From the NCBI GenBank assembly GCA_943788145.1, contig CALSPD010000015.1:17835-81834 (forward strand): 64,000 bases of DNA, given 5' to 3'. Every line of letters begins with the position of its first letter. Within the stretch, counting starts at the first letter, position 1. Positions 45,687 to 55,040 of this stretch are shown in pieces. The position numbers and the translations under genes are program-made. This stretch comes from an uncultured Flavobacteriales bacterium (GTDB lineage Bacteria > Bacteroidota > Bacteroidia > Flavobacteriales_G > Salibacteraceae). A model generated the notes under the pieces. It searched no databases. It was not told the DNA's origin and saw only the letters and a program-made list of their open reading frames with translations.

Positions 45687-46911
45687 CTTAGATAAATGGC
45701 AAGAAATATTCAGCACAATCAGTAAAAACAAATTACGAACGTTTCTTACTGGGTTTAGTGTCGCATGGGGGATATTCATGTTGATTTTACTTCTTGGTGC
45801 AGGCGAAGGCTTGCAACATGGAACCGAAAACCAATTTAAAGGAGACGCCATGAATGCCGTTTGGATCATGCCAGGGAAGACTTCGCTCCCATACAACGGG
45901 TACAAAATTGATCGAACGATAAAACTTGAAAATCGTGATTTTGAAGATCTCCAAAAAAACATTTCCGGAATCGAAAACTTAAGCGCCCGAAAATATTTGA
46001 ATGGAATTACGGAAATAAACTATGGCAAAAAGTCTGGTTCTTTTGGAGTACTTGGCTGCCGACCAGAGGAACAGGAGGCTGAGAAACTGGTTATTGAAGG
46101 CGGTCGGTTTATCAATCAATTGGATCAAACTGAGGCCCGTAAAGTTGCCTGCTTAGGTAGAGACATGAAGCTGGAACTCTTTGGAGAAGAAGACCCAATT
46201 GGAAAATACATCAATATCAACGGCATTCCTTTCAAAGTGATCGGACATTACATGGATGAAGGTGGAGATAGAGATGTTCGCAGAACTTGGATACCATTAT
46301 CAACCCATCAAAAAGTGTTTGGAAACCCCAATTCGATCGACCGTATGGGCCTTACGACTGGCGATGCATCCATTGAAGAAGCTCAAGTTATTGTGGATCA
46401 AATTAGGGATCGGCTTTCACAACGACTCGACTTCGATCCAGAAGATGAAAAAGCCATGAATATCAGAAACAGGGCAGAGTTTTATCAAAAATTCGTGGAC
46501 CTATTCTTTGGTATTAAAATCTTCATTTGGTTTATTGGCTGCGGTACCATTCTAGCGGGTATCGTTGGGGTGAGCAACATTATGATGATCGTAGTGAAAG
46601 AACGCACCAAAGAAATTGGGATTCGGAAGGCGCTTGGTGCATCATCGGGTAGCATCGTTGGGCTCATTATGCAGGAATCCATCTTTATCACCACAATAGC
46701 TGGCTACATCGGATTGACGCTTGGCGTTGGTTTATTAGAATGGTCCGGCAGCATGATTCAAGGCAATACCTATTTTTCAAATCCTGAAGTAAACATCAAA
46801 GTTGCTGTTGGAGCCACGTTGTTACTCATCGTTTCAGGAAGTCTTGCTGGTCTCATTCCCGCAGTTCGAGCCGCAAATATTCAACCTGTCGAAGCCTTAA
46901 GAGAAGAATGA
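45679..46911 (+). CDS. ABC transporter permease (MacB/FtsX type), first copy
   Basis: This 410-aa protein has an N-terminal membrane helix (residues about 18-45), a periplasmic MacB core domain (about 50-270), then three C-terminal helices carrying the FtsX motif [13 protein letters not shown]. It is homologous along its length to the next gene. It probably makes a heterodimer with it, driven by the ATPase upstream. Confidence 0.92.
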   Translation: MFDLDKWQEIFSTISKNKLRTFLTGFSVAWGIFMLILLLGAGEGLQHGTENQFKGDAMNAVWIMPGKTSLPYNGYKIDRTIKLENRDFEDLQKNISGIENLSARKYLNGITEINYGKKSGSFGVLGCRPEEQEAEKLVIEGGRFINQLDQTEARKVACLGRDMKLELFGEEDPIGKYININGIPFKVIGHYMDEGGDRDVRRTWIPLSTHQKVFGNPNSIDRMGLTTGDASIEEAQVIVDQIRDRLSQRLDFDPEDEKAMNIRNRAEFYQKFVDLFFGIKIFIWFIGCGTILAGIVGVSNIMMIVVKERTKEIGIRKALGASSGSIVGLIMQESIFITTIAGYIGLTLGVGLLEWSGSMIQGNTYFSNPEVNIKVAVGATLLLIVSGSLAGLIPAVRAANIQPVEALREE

Positions 46912-46912
46912 T

Positions 46913-48169
46913 ATGTTTGATTTAGACCGCTGGCAAGAAATATATCACGTACTGAGCAAAAACGTTTTGCGAACCCTTCTCACGGCCTTCGGAGTGTTTT
47001 GGGGAATGTTCATGCTTGTCATCCTTATGGGCTCGGGTAACGGGCTTAGAACGGGCGTTATGGGAAGCTTTGGAAACTTTGCAACGAACAGCTTCTTTAT
47101 GTGGGGACAATCGACCAGCATTCCCTACAAGGGTTTTCAAAAAGGTCAGCAAGTTGTTTTCACCAATGATGATACAGAGGTATTAAAGCGCCAGTTGACC
47201 TCGGCTGAGGTTATCGCACCAAAACTCCAATTAGGTGGATATAGATCTACGAACTATGTAACACGCGGAAAGTATTCCGGAAGCACATTTAGTGTTTCAG
47301 GAGACGTGCCCGAAATCATGCAGATTTCCGCCAAAAAAATTGTGCTTGGTCGCTGGATCAATCAGTCTGACTTAAATGAAAAACGAAAGGTCGCTGTCAT
47401 TGGCAGTCGAGTTCGCGATGTGCTTTTCGAAACAGACGAAGACCCGATCGGTGAATACATCAATATTCAGGGCATTTATTTCATGGTAATTGGCGTGCAC
47501 GATCTAGAGTTTACATCGGGGCATAATGAAAGTGAACTTGAAAGTATCATTACTCCACTCACAACTTTCCAATCTGCATTCAATTTACAAGATCGTGTCG
47601 GATGGTATTCCATTATGGCAAAATCCAATACAACTGCAGGAGCCGTGGAAGCCGAGGCAAGAGAAATCTTAACAAAGCGCCATAATATTTCGCCAGATGA
47701 TGTGCGAGCAATAGGCGGCTGGAATGCAGATAATGAATTTCAAAAAATATCTGGCTTGTTTTCCGCCATTAATATCTTGGTTTGGATTGTCGGAATTGGG
47801 ACGCTCTTAGCTGGAGTGATTGGCGTAAGCAACATCATGCTCATTGTAGTGAAAGAACGAACCAAGGAAATTGGAATACGAAAAGCAATCGGAGCAACCC
47901 CCTATTTAATCGTTTCACAGATTATCCTTGAGGCTATAATACTAACTGGGATTGCTGGATATTTAGGCATGTCTGCTGGTGTGGCCCTACTTGATGTGGT
48001 AAACTCCGCAATGGGACAATCGGCTGGGATGTTTAAAAACCCGTCTATTGATCTTACTTCTGCCCTAACCTTTCTTTCCATCATTGTCTTTTCAGGCGGC
48101 TTGGCAGGTATAATTCCTGCGACAAAGGCTGCAAGCGTTAATCCCATAATTGCTCTAAGAAGCGAATAA
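46913..48169 (+). CDS. ABC transporter permease (MacB/FtsX type), second copy
   Basis: This 418-aa paralog of the preceding permease has the same layout: MFDLDRWQEIYHVLSKNVLRT, a periplasmic core, then FtsX helices with GIRKAIGATPYLI. The two share their opening (MFDLD-WQEI) and the [13 protein letters not shown] segment, showing tandem duplication. It is separated by one base from the first permease and by seven from the adaptor. Confidence 0.92.
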   Translation: MFDLDRWQEIYHVLSKNVLRTLLTAFGVFWGMFMLVILMGSGNGLRTGVMGSFGNFATNSFFMWGQSTSIPYKGFQKGQQVVFTNDDTEVLKRQLTSAEVIAPKLQLGGYRSTNYVTRGKYSGSTFSVSGDVPEIMQISAKKIVLGRWINQSDLNEKRKVAVIGSRVRDVLFETDEDPIGEYINIQGIYFMVIGVHDLEFTSGHNESELESIITPLTTFQSAFNLQDRVGWYSIMAKSNTTAGAVEAEAREILTKRHNISPDDVRAIGGWNADNEFQKISGLFSAINILVWIVGIGTLLAGVIGVSNIMLIVVKERTKEIGIRKAIGATPYLIVSQIILEAIILTGIAGYLGMSAGVALLDVVNSAMGQSAGMFKNPSIDLTSALTFLSIIVFSGGLAGIIPATKAASVNPIIALRSE

Positions 48170-48176
48170 AAACCCT

Positions 48177-49259
48177 ATGAAATCAATACTTCGAATCGCA
48201 CTTTTAGTCCTATTGCTCCTAATTTTTGGGTGGACCATTTGGTTCCTTTATCAAAAGGATCAGACTCCGCCAGAGGTTTTTGAAACTACGCAAGCTGAGT
48301 TTCGAGACATCACTAAAAAAAGCGTGGCAACGGGCTCAGTTGTACCTCGAAATGAAATCTATATCAAGCCTCAGATTTCGGGCATTATTCAATCCATCTA
48401 TGTAAAGGCTGGCGATATCATTAAAACGGGCGACTTGATCGCGAAGGTGAAAGTGATCCCAAACATGGTGTCGCTCAACAATGCAGAAAATCGGGTCAAT
48501 CGGGCGAAGATTAGCCTTGAAAATGCAAAAACTGACTATGATAGAAACAAGTCGCTTTTGGACAAAGAGGTAATCGCTCAATCCGAATTCCAAGTATTTG
48601 AACTCGCCCGAAAACAGGCTCTTGAGGAGCTGAACGCTGCTGAAGATGCCTTAGCCATTGTGAAAGACGGTGTTTCAAACAAAGCAGGCAACAGCTCAAA
48701 TACGCTCATTCGCTCTACGGTCAATGGCATGGTGCTCGATGTTCCCGTTGAAGAAGGATATAATGTAATTGAAGCCAACAATTTCAATGATGGTACTACC
48801 ATAGCGAGCGTAGCGGATATGGAAAACTTGATTTTTAAAGGTCAAGTGGACGAATCAGAAGTGGAAAAACTAGAGCTTGGAATGGAATTAATCATGACGA
48901 TTGGCGCCATTGAAGACAACGAGTTCCTCGCCATTCTGGAATATATCTCGCCAAAGGGCATTCAAGAAGAAGGATCGATAAAATTCGAAATTGAGGCAGC
49001 GGTTAAAATTGATACCAGCTTTTTCATTCGAGCAGGCTATTCTGCCAACGCGAATATTGTGTTAGATAAGCGAGTTAATGTGTTGTCCATAGACGAAGGT
49101 CTGCTCATTTTTGAGGATGCAAAAACATTTGTTGAGGTAGAAACAAGCGAACAAAATTTCGAAAAGCGCGAAGTCTCAACAGGGCTATCCGATGGGATTC
49201 ACATCGAAGTTCTTTCAGGTATAGATGAAGCAGACAAACTAAAGAAACCGAAACAGTAA
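48177..49259 (+). CDS. Periplasmic adaptor (membrane fusion) protein, MacA/HlyD-like
   Basis: This 360-aa protein has an N-terminal anchor (IALLVLLLLIFGWTIWFLY) and a lipoyl-like barrel. KPQISGIIQSIYVKAGDIIKTGDLIAKV is the biotinyl-lipoyl half, and NTLIRSTVNGMVLDVPVEEG the second half around an alpha-helical hairpin. A beta-barrel segment closes it. It would connect the two permeases to an outer-membrane TolC-type channel, which is not encoded here. The C terminus is short. Confidence 0.9.
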   Translation: MKSILRIALLVLLLLIFGWTIWFLYQKDQTPPEVFETTQAEFRDITKKSVATGSVVPRNEIYIKPQISGIIQSIYVKAGDIIKTGDLIAKVKVIPNMVSLNNAENRVNRAKISLENAKTDYDRNKSLLDKEVIAQSEFQVFELARKQALEELNAAEDALAIVKDGVSNKAGNSSNTLIRSTVNGMVLDVPVEEGYNVIEANNFNDGTTIASVADMENLIFKGQVDESEVEKLELGMELIMTIGAIEDNEFLAILEYISPKGIQEEGSIKFEIEAAVKIDTSFFIRAGYSANANIVLDKRVNVLSIDEGLLIFEDAKTFVEVETSEQNFEKREVSTGLSDGIHIEVLSGIDEADKLKKPKQ

Positions 49260-49264
49260 GGCCA

Positions 49265-50638
49265 TTATCTTACTGCTATTTCCCATTTTGTTTGAAATGG
49301 ACATGTTGCGTAACTTGGATCAACCCAAATGTATGCGGATGATCGATTATTCTCAATCCAAGACTCGAGCTTGATGTTTTCCTTTCTTCGTTTCGTAGTT
49401 TCCTGTAATCTATTGTAATCGTCCTTAAGGTTTGCGATGTGTGGCTCAGTCACGTTGATCAATTGCACGAGTCGGTAAGCGCGTTTTCCATCTGGAGTTT
49501 GAAACAATTCAGCATTACCGATTTGACCTTTCTCCAATTTTTGAATCGTGAATAATAATGATCGATCCATTTGGCCAAGCGTTTCGAACTCAAATAGATT
49601 AGTGCCGTCACTCGGATTAATCATTTCGCCTCCGTTCATTCTCGTCTCTTCATCCGTGCTATAAAGTAGAGCCGCTTTTGCAAATGTGAGGCTGTCGATG
49701 GTTTCAATTTGAGTTTTTAAACTGTCCAAATAGATTTTAGCTTTTTTAAGGTCAAGTGGTGATACCTGTGGAATGAGCAGAATGTGACGAACATTTATCC
49801 GATCACCTTTTCGATCAACCATTTGGATGAGATGATAACCAAATTGTGTTTTTACTACATCTGACATTTCATCTTTGGCAAGCCCAGTAGCGGCATTCGC
49901 GAATTCTGCCACCAATTCATTCCTATTCATCATGCCTAATTCGCCATTCAGCTCAGCAGAACCAGGATCTTGAGAATATAGGTATGCCAATGTTCCGAAG
50001 TCTTCGCCATTTTGAACCCGCTTTTTAAAATCTCGCAATTTGGCCTTTATGGCATCTTCCTCTTCTTTGCTGATCGGAGGCATTTTAACAATCTGAGCGA
50101 TCTGAGCCTGTGAATTGATATAAGGCAAACTATCCTTGGGTATGCTTGCAAAAAACTCGCGTACCTCAACCGGAGAAACCTTCACATCTCCAATTACAGT
50201 TTGCTGCATTTGCTGGATCAGCAAGATTTCTTCGACTTCATCCTTGAAATCTTCTTTGATCTGATCGATGGTCTTGCCATAAAAACGCACCAATTCTTCT
50301 TCGGAGCCAACTTGTGAAATGAAGTACCTTAGTCTTCGCTCTAATTCTTGATCAATTTGCTCTTCACTTACCGTAACACTATCCGCTTTCGCACGGTTGA
50401 CAAAAAGTTTTTGGTACATCATATCTTCCAAAAGCTCGCATCGCGTGTTTTCAGTCACTAGCATATCAGAAAGCGTCATTTGATCAATCTGCTCCTCAAT
50501 GTCAGAATGCAAAACCACATTCTCGCCAACTACAGCCACGACTTTATCGATCATCTGAGGCTCTTGACTAATTACTTGAGTAACGAGCACCACACCAATC
50601 AAAAGAAAAAGTGTTCTAAGGAAGTTTTGGTTCTTCAT
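49265..50638 (-). CDS. SurA-like periplasmic chaperone/peptidyl-prolyl isomerase
   Basis: This 457-aa protein starts at ATG 50638 with signal peptide ending VISQ. It has a SurA N-terminal helical domain (IDKVVAVVGENVVLHSDIEEQI), then two parvulin-type regions: about 175-270 (AQIAQIVKMP ... GELGMMNRNELV) and about 285-385 (NVRHILLIPQVSP). It escorts outer-membrane proteins to BAM. Last gene of the guaB operon; its start overlaps the previous gene by 23 bases. Confidence 0.9.
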   Translation of the reverse strand: MKNQNFLRTLFLLIGVVLVTQVISQEPQMIDKVVAVVGENVVLHSDIEEQIDQMTLSDMLVTENTRCELLEDMMYQKLFVNRAKADSVTVSEEQIDQELERRLRYFISQVGSEEELVRFYGKTIDQIKEDFKDEVEEILLIQQMQQTVIGDVKVSPVEVREFFASIPKDSLPYINSQAQIAQIVKMPPISKEEEDAIKAKLRDFKKRVQNGEDFGTLAYLYSQDPGSAELNGELGMMNRNELVAEFANAATGLAKDEMSDVVKTQFGYHLIQMVDRKGDRINVRHILLIPQVSPLDLKKAKIYLDSLKTQIETIDSLTFAKAALLYSTDEETRMNGGEMINPSDGTNLFEFETLGQMDRSLLFTIQKLEKGQIGNAELFQTPDGKRAYRLVQLINVTEPHIANLKDDYNRLQETTKRRKENIKLESWIENNRSSAYIWVDPSYATCPFQTKWEIAVR

Positions 50639-51471
50639 ATAATTCTGCTTTTCCACTCCTAATGGCATCTTTGTATAAACTTCGTCTAATTGAATTAAGC
50701 AATTCTATTTTTCTTCTATTTTGAATCAAACTCTTTATTCGCTCATGCTCTAACTCGATTGGCGACAAAGTGTTTTTTTGACTGCAACTCTCTGATGTAC
50801 AACAAATAAACATGACCTGAATCACTGAACTTAACCGATTTACCTGTTCTTAAAAAGCTTTCTTTATTGTACACTTCAATCGGCAATTCCCGCAACAATT
50901 CATTGAAATAAACCCAACCAGAATCATTGTAACAGCTTACCGCATAGCGATGACAATAGTCGAGAAATAGATCTTGATCTTCCTTGGACGAAGACTGTAT
51001 CCATTCGGTTACTTTTTCGAGATCTGGACTATTTGGTTTTAGCTTGATGTATCGAACTTTCAAGATATAATCGTTCAGTTGAAAGATATCTTGGTTCAAA
51101 TCATAGAACTCAATGATATCCTGCTCGGAAACTTCCGTTTCCAGTTTTTGATTAATGATCTCCTTTTCGTATTGAAAAATGAATAGTTCTTGCCTGTATT
51201 TTTCGACCTGAATATCTATTTCTTTTTGCTCTGTTCGCAGATTGTACTGAGCTTTTTCAAACATAAGCTCGCGGTTCATCCAGCTTTGAATAACATTGGT
51301 AGCCAGCTCCGTGCTATCAGCTGAACTGAGGTCATCTGGAATCTCAGCATTTAATTCACTCATGGTTAAATACCGATCACCTACTCGCGCAACAACTGGT
51401 TCGTTGATTTCGGACTCTTTGCAAGAAAGAGCGGAGATAGTAATGAGCAGTATTCCAAAAGTTATCCTCAA
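50616..51471 (-). CDS. Periplasmic PPIase-like lipoprotein, one frameshift
   Basis: A lipoprotein signal (ITISALSC, Cys17) leads into a helical domain like the SurA N terminus (VARVGDRYLTMSELNAEI). A parvulin-like remnant with GWVYFNELL follows, then FSDSGHVYLLYIREL. The frame breaks in an A7 run at 50772-50778 (coding strand). Six A residues would continue as SKKNTLSPIELEHERIKSLIQN to the end at 50616, giving about 284 aa. It lies between two other parvulin-family genes and is likely part of the same folding pathway. Confidence 0.78.
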
Positions 51472-51476
51472 CCAGA

Positions 51477-53450
51477 TTATTTATTAATGGAATTGAACAC
51501 GGCTTCATTGATTTGAACAGGATATTTTGCCCGCAGTTCCTTGATCCATTGTTCTTCCAAATAGCCTTGATAACCGGAAGTAATCATTCCTCTAGCCTCG
51601 GAAAGATTTTTTGGTTGTGGAGGTCGAATCGAATAGACTTGAACATAAACTGGCTTCTCATTGTCCTTAGAAATTTTATGAATTCCTATTTCGGCAGGAG
51701 ATGCATCTACCTGAGCATCTTCATCCTTTGTATAAAGGCCGGATTTGATGGTGAGGTTTAATGGGTTTGATGCATTTACTTGGCTTAGGATATAGGAATC
51801 GGTATAAGATTTTTTGGTCCTTTTCTTAGCAAGTTTAAGGGTCTGGTTCGCAACCGATTCATTGGCGCATTGGTAAATTGATGCATCTGTACGCTGATCC
51901 CACATGAAATCTGTTTTGTGCGCATTGTAATAGGTATTCAATCCTGAGCTATCCTTTACCGCCTTAGACCAAACCCGTTCATCCATAAGATCAAACAAAA
52001 GGATTCCATCATGATATTCTTGCATGAGTGCTTTAAACTCAGGGTGTTTTGCCTCAAGATTAGCATCTTCAAAATCAATCAACATGGCGTCAACAAAGCC
52101 ATCCCAATGACTTCGAATAACCATAGCAATGGATTCCCCTTCCAAACTTTTTCGTTGGTGTTTCTCCAAATATTTCAAATAGTCATTTTGCGTAAAGCTC
52201 TTCGTTTTCTTGCTATAAACGTTATCGGTAATAGTCATTATTGGAGCTTTCATCTCATTTTCCTTGGGCATCCTCCATTTTCCCTCTAAATAATCCGTTG
52301 AGACTAATTTATCTGCGATATCTCGATTCTTTATGTTGTATGTTATGGCATACTCTTCTTTAAGCTTGTTTATCAACGATGATCGACCTTTTAACCCTCT
52401 CGAATCTTTTTCAATGCGTTTTTTGATAGACGGTTTCAACTCTTCAAATTCTGCGATTCCACGATAATCTTCTCGTTTTATGATGTGCCAACCGTAGTTG
52501 CTCAAAATCGGTTCACTCATATCCCCATTATTCTTTAACGCGAAGGCTGCATCCTCAAAGACCGATGCGGTGCCACCCGTTCCGAACCAAGGAAGAACTC
52601 CACCCTTACTTGATGTAGCTTTATCTTCTGAATATGCCTTCACCATTTCTTCAAAACTTTCGCCTGATTTTATCCGTTGCGATATTTCATCTATTCTTGA
52701 TTTAGCCGTGTTGTGCTCATCTTCTGTTTGATCGGCCGTACTTTTAATAAAAATGTGAGCTACTTTCACTTCACCTCGCGCTGGACGTTTATCCCTTACA
52801 AAAACTACATGATAACCGAATCTCGTTCGTATGGGCTGACTTAAGGTTCCAACGGGAGTATTATAAGCCGCGTTCTCAAATGGATAAACCATCGAAAATG
52901 CAGTGAAATAGCCTAAATCCTCGGCAATCGTGTTCTCTTTACCATCGGCCTTCAATTCAGCAATCACCCGCTTCATATCGGTTTCATTCTTAATTCCCTT
53001 CGCGATTTTCTTTAAATCATTCAAGGTTTTCATGGTGTCTGCCGGTGATGCATTTGGCTCGATCCGCAATAAAATATGATAGGCGGCCACATCTTCCTTC
53101 ATCCTTTTATACGCCTCTTCAATAAGCTGCTCGTTTATGGAACGATCGATCAAATAAGGCTGCGCCAATTGATTTCGATATCCAGAAAGTTCCCGAACAA
53201 ACTTTTCTGCTGTGTCCATACCTAATGACTCTGCCTCTTTAACCTTAAGTTTAAAGTTGACGAAAAGATCAACATATTCTTCCATCGTCTTTTTATCGAC
53301 CACGTTGTTGGTGTTGTTCTTATTGTAAATATTCAAGAATTCCTGGACGGAAATATCATCTCCTCCAATGTTCATTAGCGCACGAGTGTCTTGTGCCTTT
53401 ACAGTAAAAACCAACAGCATTGCTGCCATTGAAATCAAAATTTGTTTCAT
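51477..53450 (-). CDS. Large periplasmic parvulin-type peptidyl-prolyl isomerase
   Basis: This 657-aa protein has a signal peptide ending VKAQ and a SurA-type N-terminal region (GGDDISVQEFLNIYNKNN, FVNFKLKVKEAESLG). Two parvulin domains occupy about residues 118-225 (AAYHILLRIEP ... FGYHVVFVRDKRP) and 226-330 (VAHIFIKSTADQ ... YGWHIIKRED). A long C-terminal part is not recognised. It is 24 bases after guaB and six bases before the next gene. Confidence 0.88.
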   Translation of the reverse strand: MKQILISMAAMLLVFTVKAQDTRALMNIGGDDISVQEFLNIYNKNNTNNVVDKKTMEEYVDLFVNFKLKVKEAESLGMDTAEKFVRELSGYRNQLAQPYLIDRSINEQLIEEAYKRMKEDVAAYHILLRIEPNASPADTMKTLNDLKKIAKGIKNETDMKRVIAELKADGKENTIAEDLGYFTAFSMVYPFENAAYNTPVGTLSQPIRTRFGYHVVFVRDKRPARGEVKVAHIFIKSTADQTEDEHNTAKSRIDEISQRIKSGESFEEMVKAYSEDKATSSKGGVLPWFGTGGTASVFEDAAFALKNNGDMSEPILSNYGWHIIKREDYRGIAEFEELKPSIKKRIEKDSRGLKGRSSLINKLKEEYAITYNIKNRDIADKLVSTDYLEGKWRMPKENEMKAPIMTITDNVYSKKTKSFTQNDYLKYLEKHQRKSLEGESIAMVIRSHWDGFVDAMLIDFEDANLEAKHPEFKALMQEYHDGILLFDLMDERVWSKAVKDSSGLNTYYNAHKTDFMWDQRTDASIYQCANESVANQTLKLAKKRTKKSYTDSYILSQVNASNPLNLTIKSGLYTKDEDAQVDASPAEIGIHKISKDNEKPVYVQVYSIRPPQPKNLSEARGMITSGYQGYLEEQWIKELRAKYPVQINEAVFNSINK

Positions 53451-53474
53451 CCTCTAGAATTAATTCAATGTTGT

Positions 53475-54950
53475 TTATCGACTTGTGTAATTCGGTGCCT
53501 CTCGAGTGATTGCGACATCATGCGGATGGCTTTCGCGCACACCAGCAGCCGTAATTCGAATGAATTGGGCTCTTTGTAACGCTTCAATATCTTTTGCTCC
53601 ACAATATCCCATCCCTGCTCTAAGGCCACCAATCATTTGATACATGATTTCCGATAGTTTTCCCTTAAAAGGCACTCGACCTGAAATTCCTTCTGGTACG
53701 AGCTTCTTGATATCATCCTCAATATCTTGAAAGTATCTGTCTTTCGAACCCTTTTGCATTGCCTCAATGCTCCCCATTCCGCGATAGCTTTTAAACCTTC
53801 GTCCTTCGTAAATGATGGTTTCACCTGGCGACTCTTCTACCCCTGCAAACATAGAGCCGGCCATAATGGACGAAGCTCCCGCTGCAAGTGCTTTTACTAT
53901 GTCACCTGAAAATCGAATGCCACCGTCTGCAATGACTGGAATCCCGGAATCCTTTAACGCTTCTGCCACATCCATGATAGCTGAAAGTTGGGGAACACCT
54001 ACGCCTGCGATAACTCGAGTAGTGCAAATGGATCCTGGTCCAATTCCCACTTTTACGGCATCAGCCCCTGCATCTTTAAGCGCGAGCGCGGCCTCGGCAG
54101 TAGCAATATTTCCGATTACCAAATCGACCTTCGATCCGGCATATTTAACTTTAGCTTCTTTTAAAATCTGAATAACTCCGATAGAATGTCCATGTGCTGT
54201 ATCGATCACAACTGCATCCACTCCTGCAGCTATCAAGGCATCCATACGTTCGAATGTATCTGCCGTTACTCCAACCGCAGCCGCTACGCGTAAGCGTCCA
54301 AAATCATCCTTACAAGCGTTGGGACGAATTCGAGATTTCACAATATCTTTAAACGTAATCAGACCAATTAGTTCCTGATTCGCATTTACAACCGGAAGTT
54401 TCTCGATTTTATGTTGCTGCAATATATCTTCGGCCTTAATCAGATCCGCTCCATCAGTAGTTGTCACCAATCCATCTGAAGTCATCACCTCTTTTAGGCT
54501 TCTGGACATTTTCTTCTCAAAGCGTAAATCTCGATTGGTAACGATGCCGACCAATTTCGCATCTGACCCCACAACTGGAATTCCGCCAATTTTATGTTCT
54601 TTCATCAATGCGAGCGCATCTCCAACGGTTTTATCAGCAGTAATGGTAACGGGATCTTGTATCATGCCGCTTTCCGAACGTTTCACTTTTCTGACCTCAG
54701 CAGCCTGTTGCTCTATCGACATGTTTTTATGAAGTACTCCTATACCACCTTCTTGCGCAATGGCAATTGCAAGCTCCGACTCGGTTACTGTATCCATAGC
54801 CGCAGAAACTATCGGAGACCTGAGCTCGATGTTTCTTGAAAACCTTGAAGTAATCTGCACATTACGTGGTAATACTTCGGAATATGCCGGAACTAAAAGT
54901 ACATCGTCAAATGTTAATCCCTCGCTAATTTTATTCGTTGTCCTATTCAT
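53475..54950 (-). CDS. guaB: Inosine-5'-monophosphate dehydrogenase
   Basis: GuaB oxidises IMP to XMP, the committed step to GMP. The 491-aa protein starts at ATG 54950 ([21 protein letters not shown]). Two CBS domains lie at about 95-210. The catalytic loop is [11 protein letters not shown] with the nucleophile Cys near 305, and the flap region ([13 protein letters not shown]) follows. A TATTTTTG at 54982-54975 on the minus strand could be its -7 box. It heads the operon with three chaperone genes. Confidence 0.95.
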   Translation of the reverse strand: MNRTTNKISEGLTFDDVLLVPAYSEVLPRNVQITSRFSRNIELRSPIVSAAMDTVTESELAIAIAQEGGIGVLHKNMSIEQQAAEVRKVKRSESGMIQDPVTITADKTVGDALALMKEHKIGGIPVVGSDAKLVGIVTNRDLRFEKKMSRSLKEVMTSDGLVTTTDGADLIKAEDILQQHKIEKLPVVNANQELIGLITFKDIVKSRIRPNACKDDFGRLRVAAAVGVTADTFERMDALIAAGVDAVVIDTAHGHSIGVIQILKEAKVKYAGSKVDLVIGNIATAEAALALKDAGADAVKVGIGPGSICTTRVIAGVGVPQLSAIMDVAEALKDSGIPVIADGGIRFSGDIVKALAAGASSIMAGSMFAGVEESPGETIIYEGRRFKSYRGMGSIEAMQKGSKDRYFQDIEDDIKKLVPEGISGRVPFKGKLSEIMYQMIGGLRAGMGYCGAKDIEALQRAQFIRITAAGVRESHPHDVAITREAPNYTSR

Positions 54951-55040
54951 GCCTGACGCTCTTAAAAAATTGCGCAAAAATAAGCCTTAAGCATGGTTTT
55001 TGGGTAAGTCAAAATGATAGGATTGTTAAGGACTTTAAAC

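Noticed and set aside
50772..50778. A7 run as a programmed ribosomal frameshift site
   Set aside because: The run is not in the A-AAA-AAC frame needed for -1 slippage. The repair is a one-base deletion, matching all the other errors.
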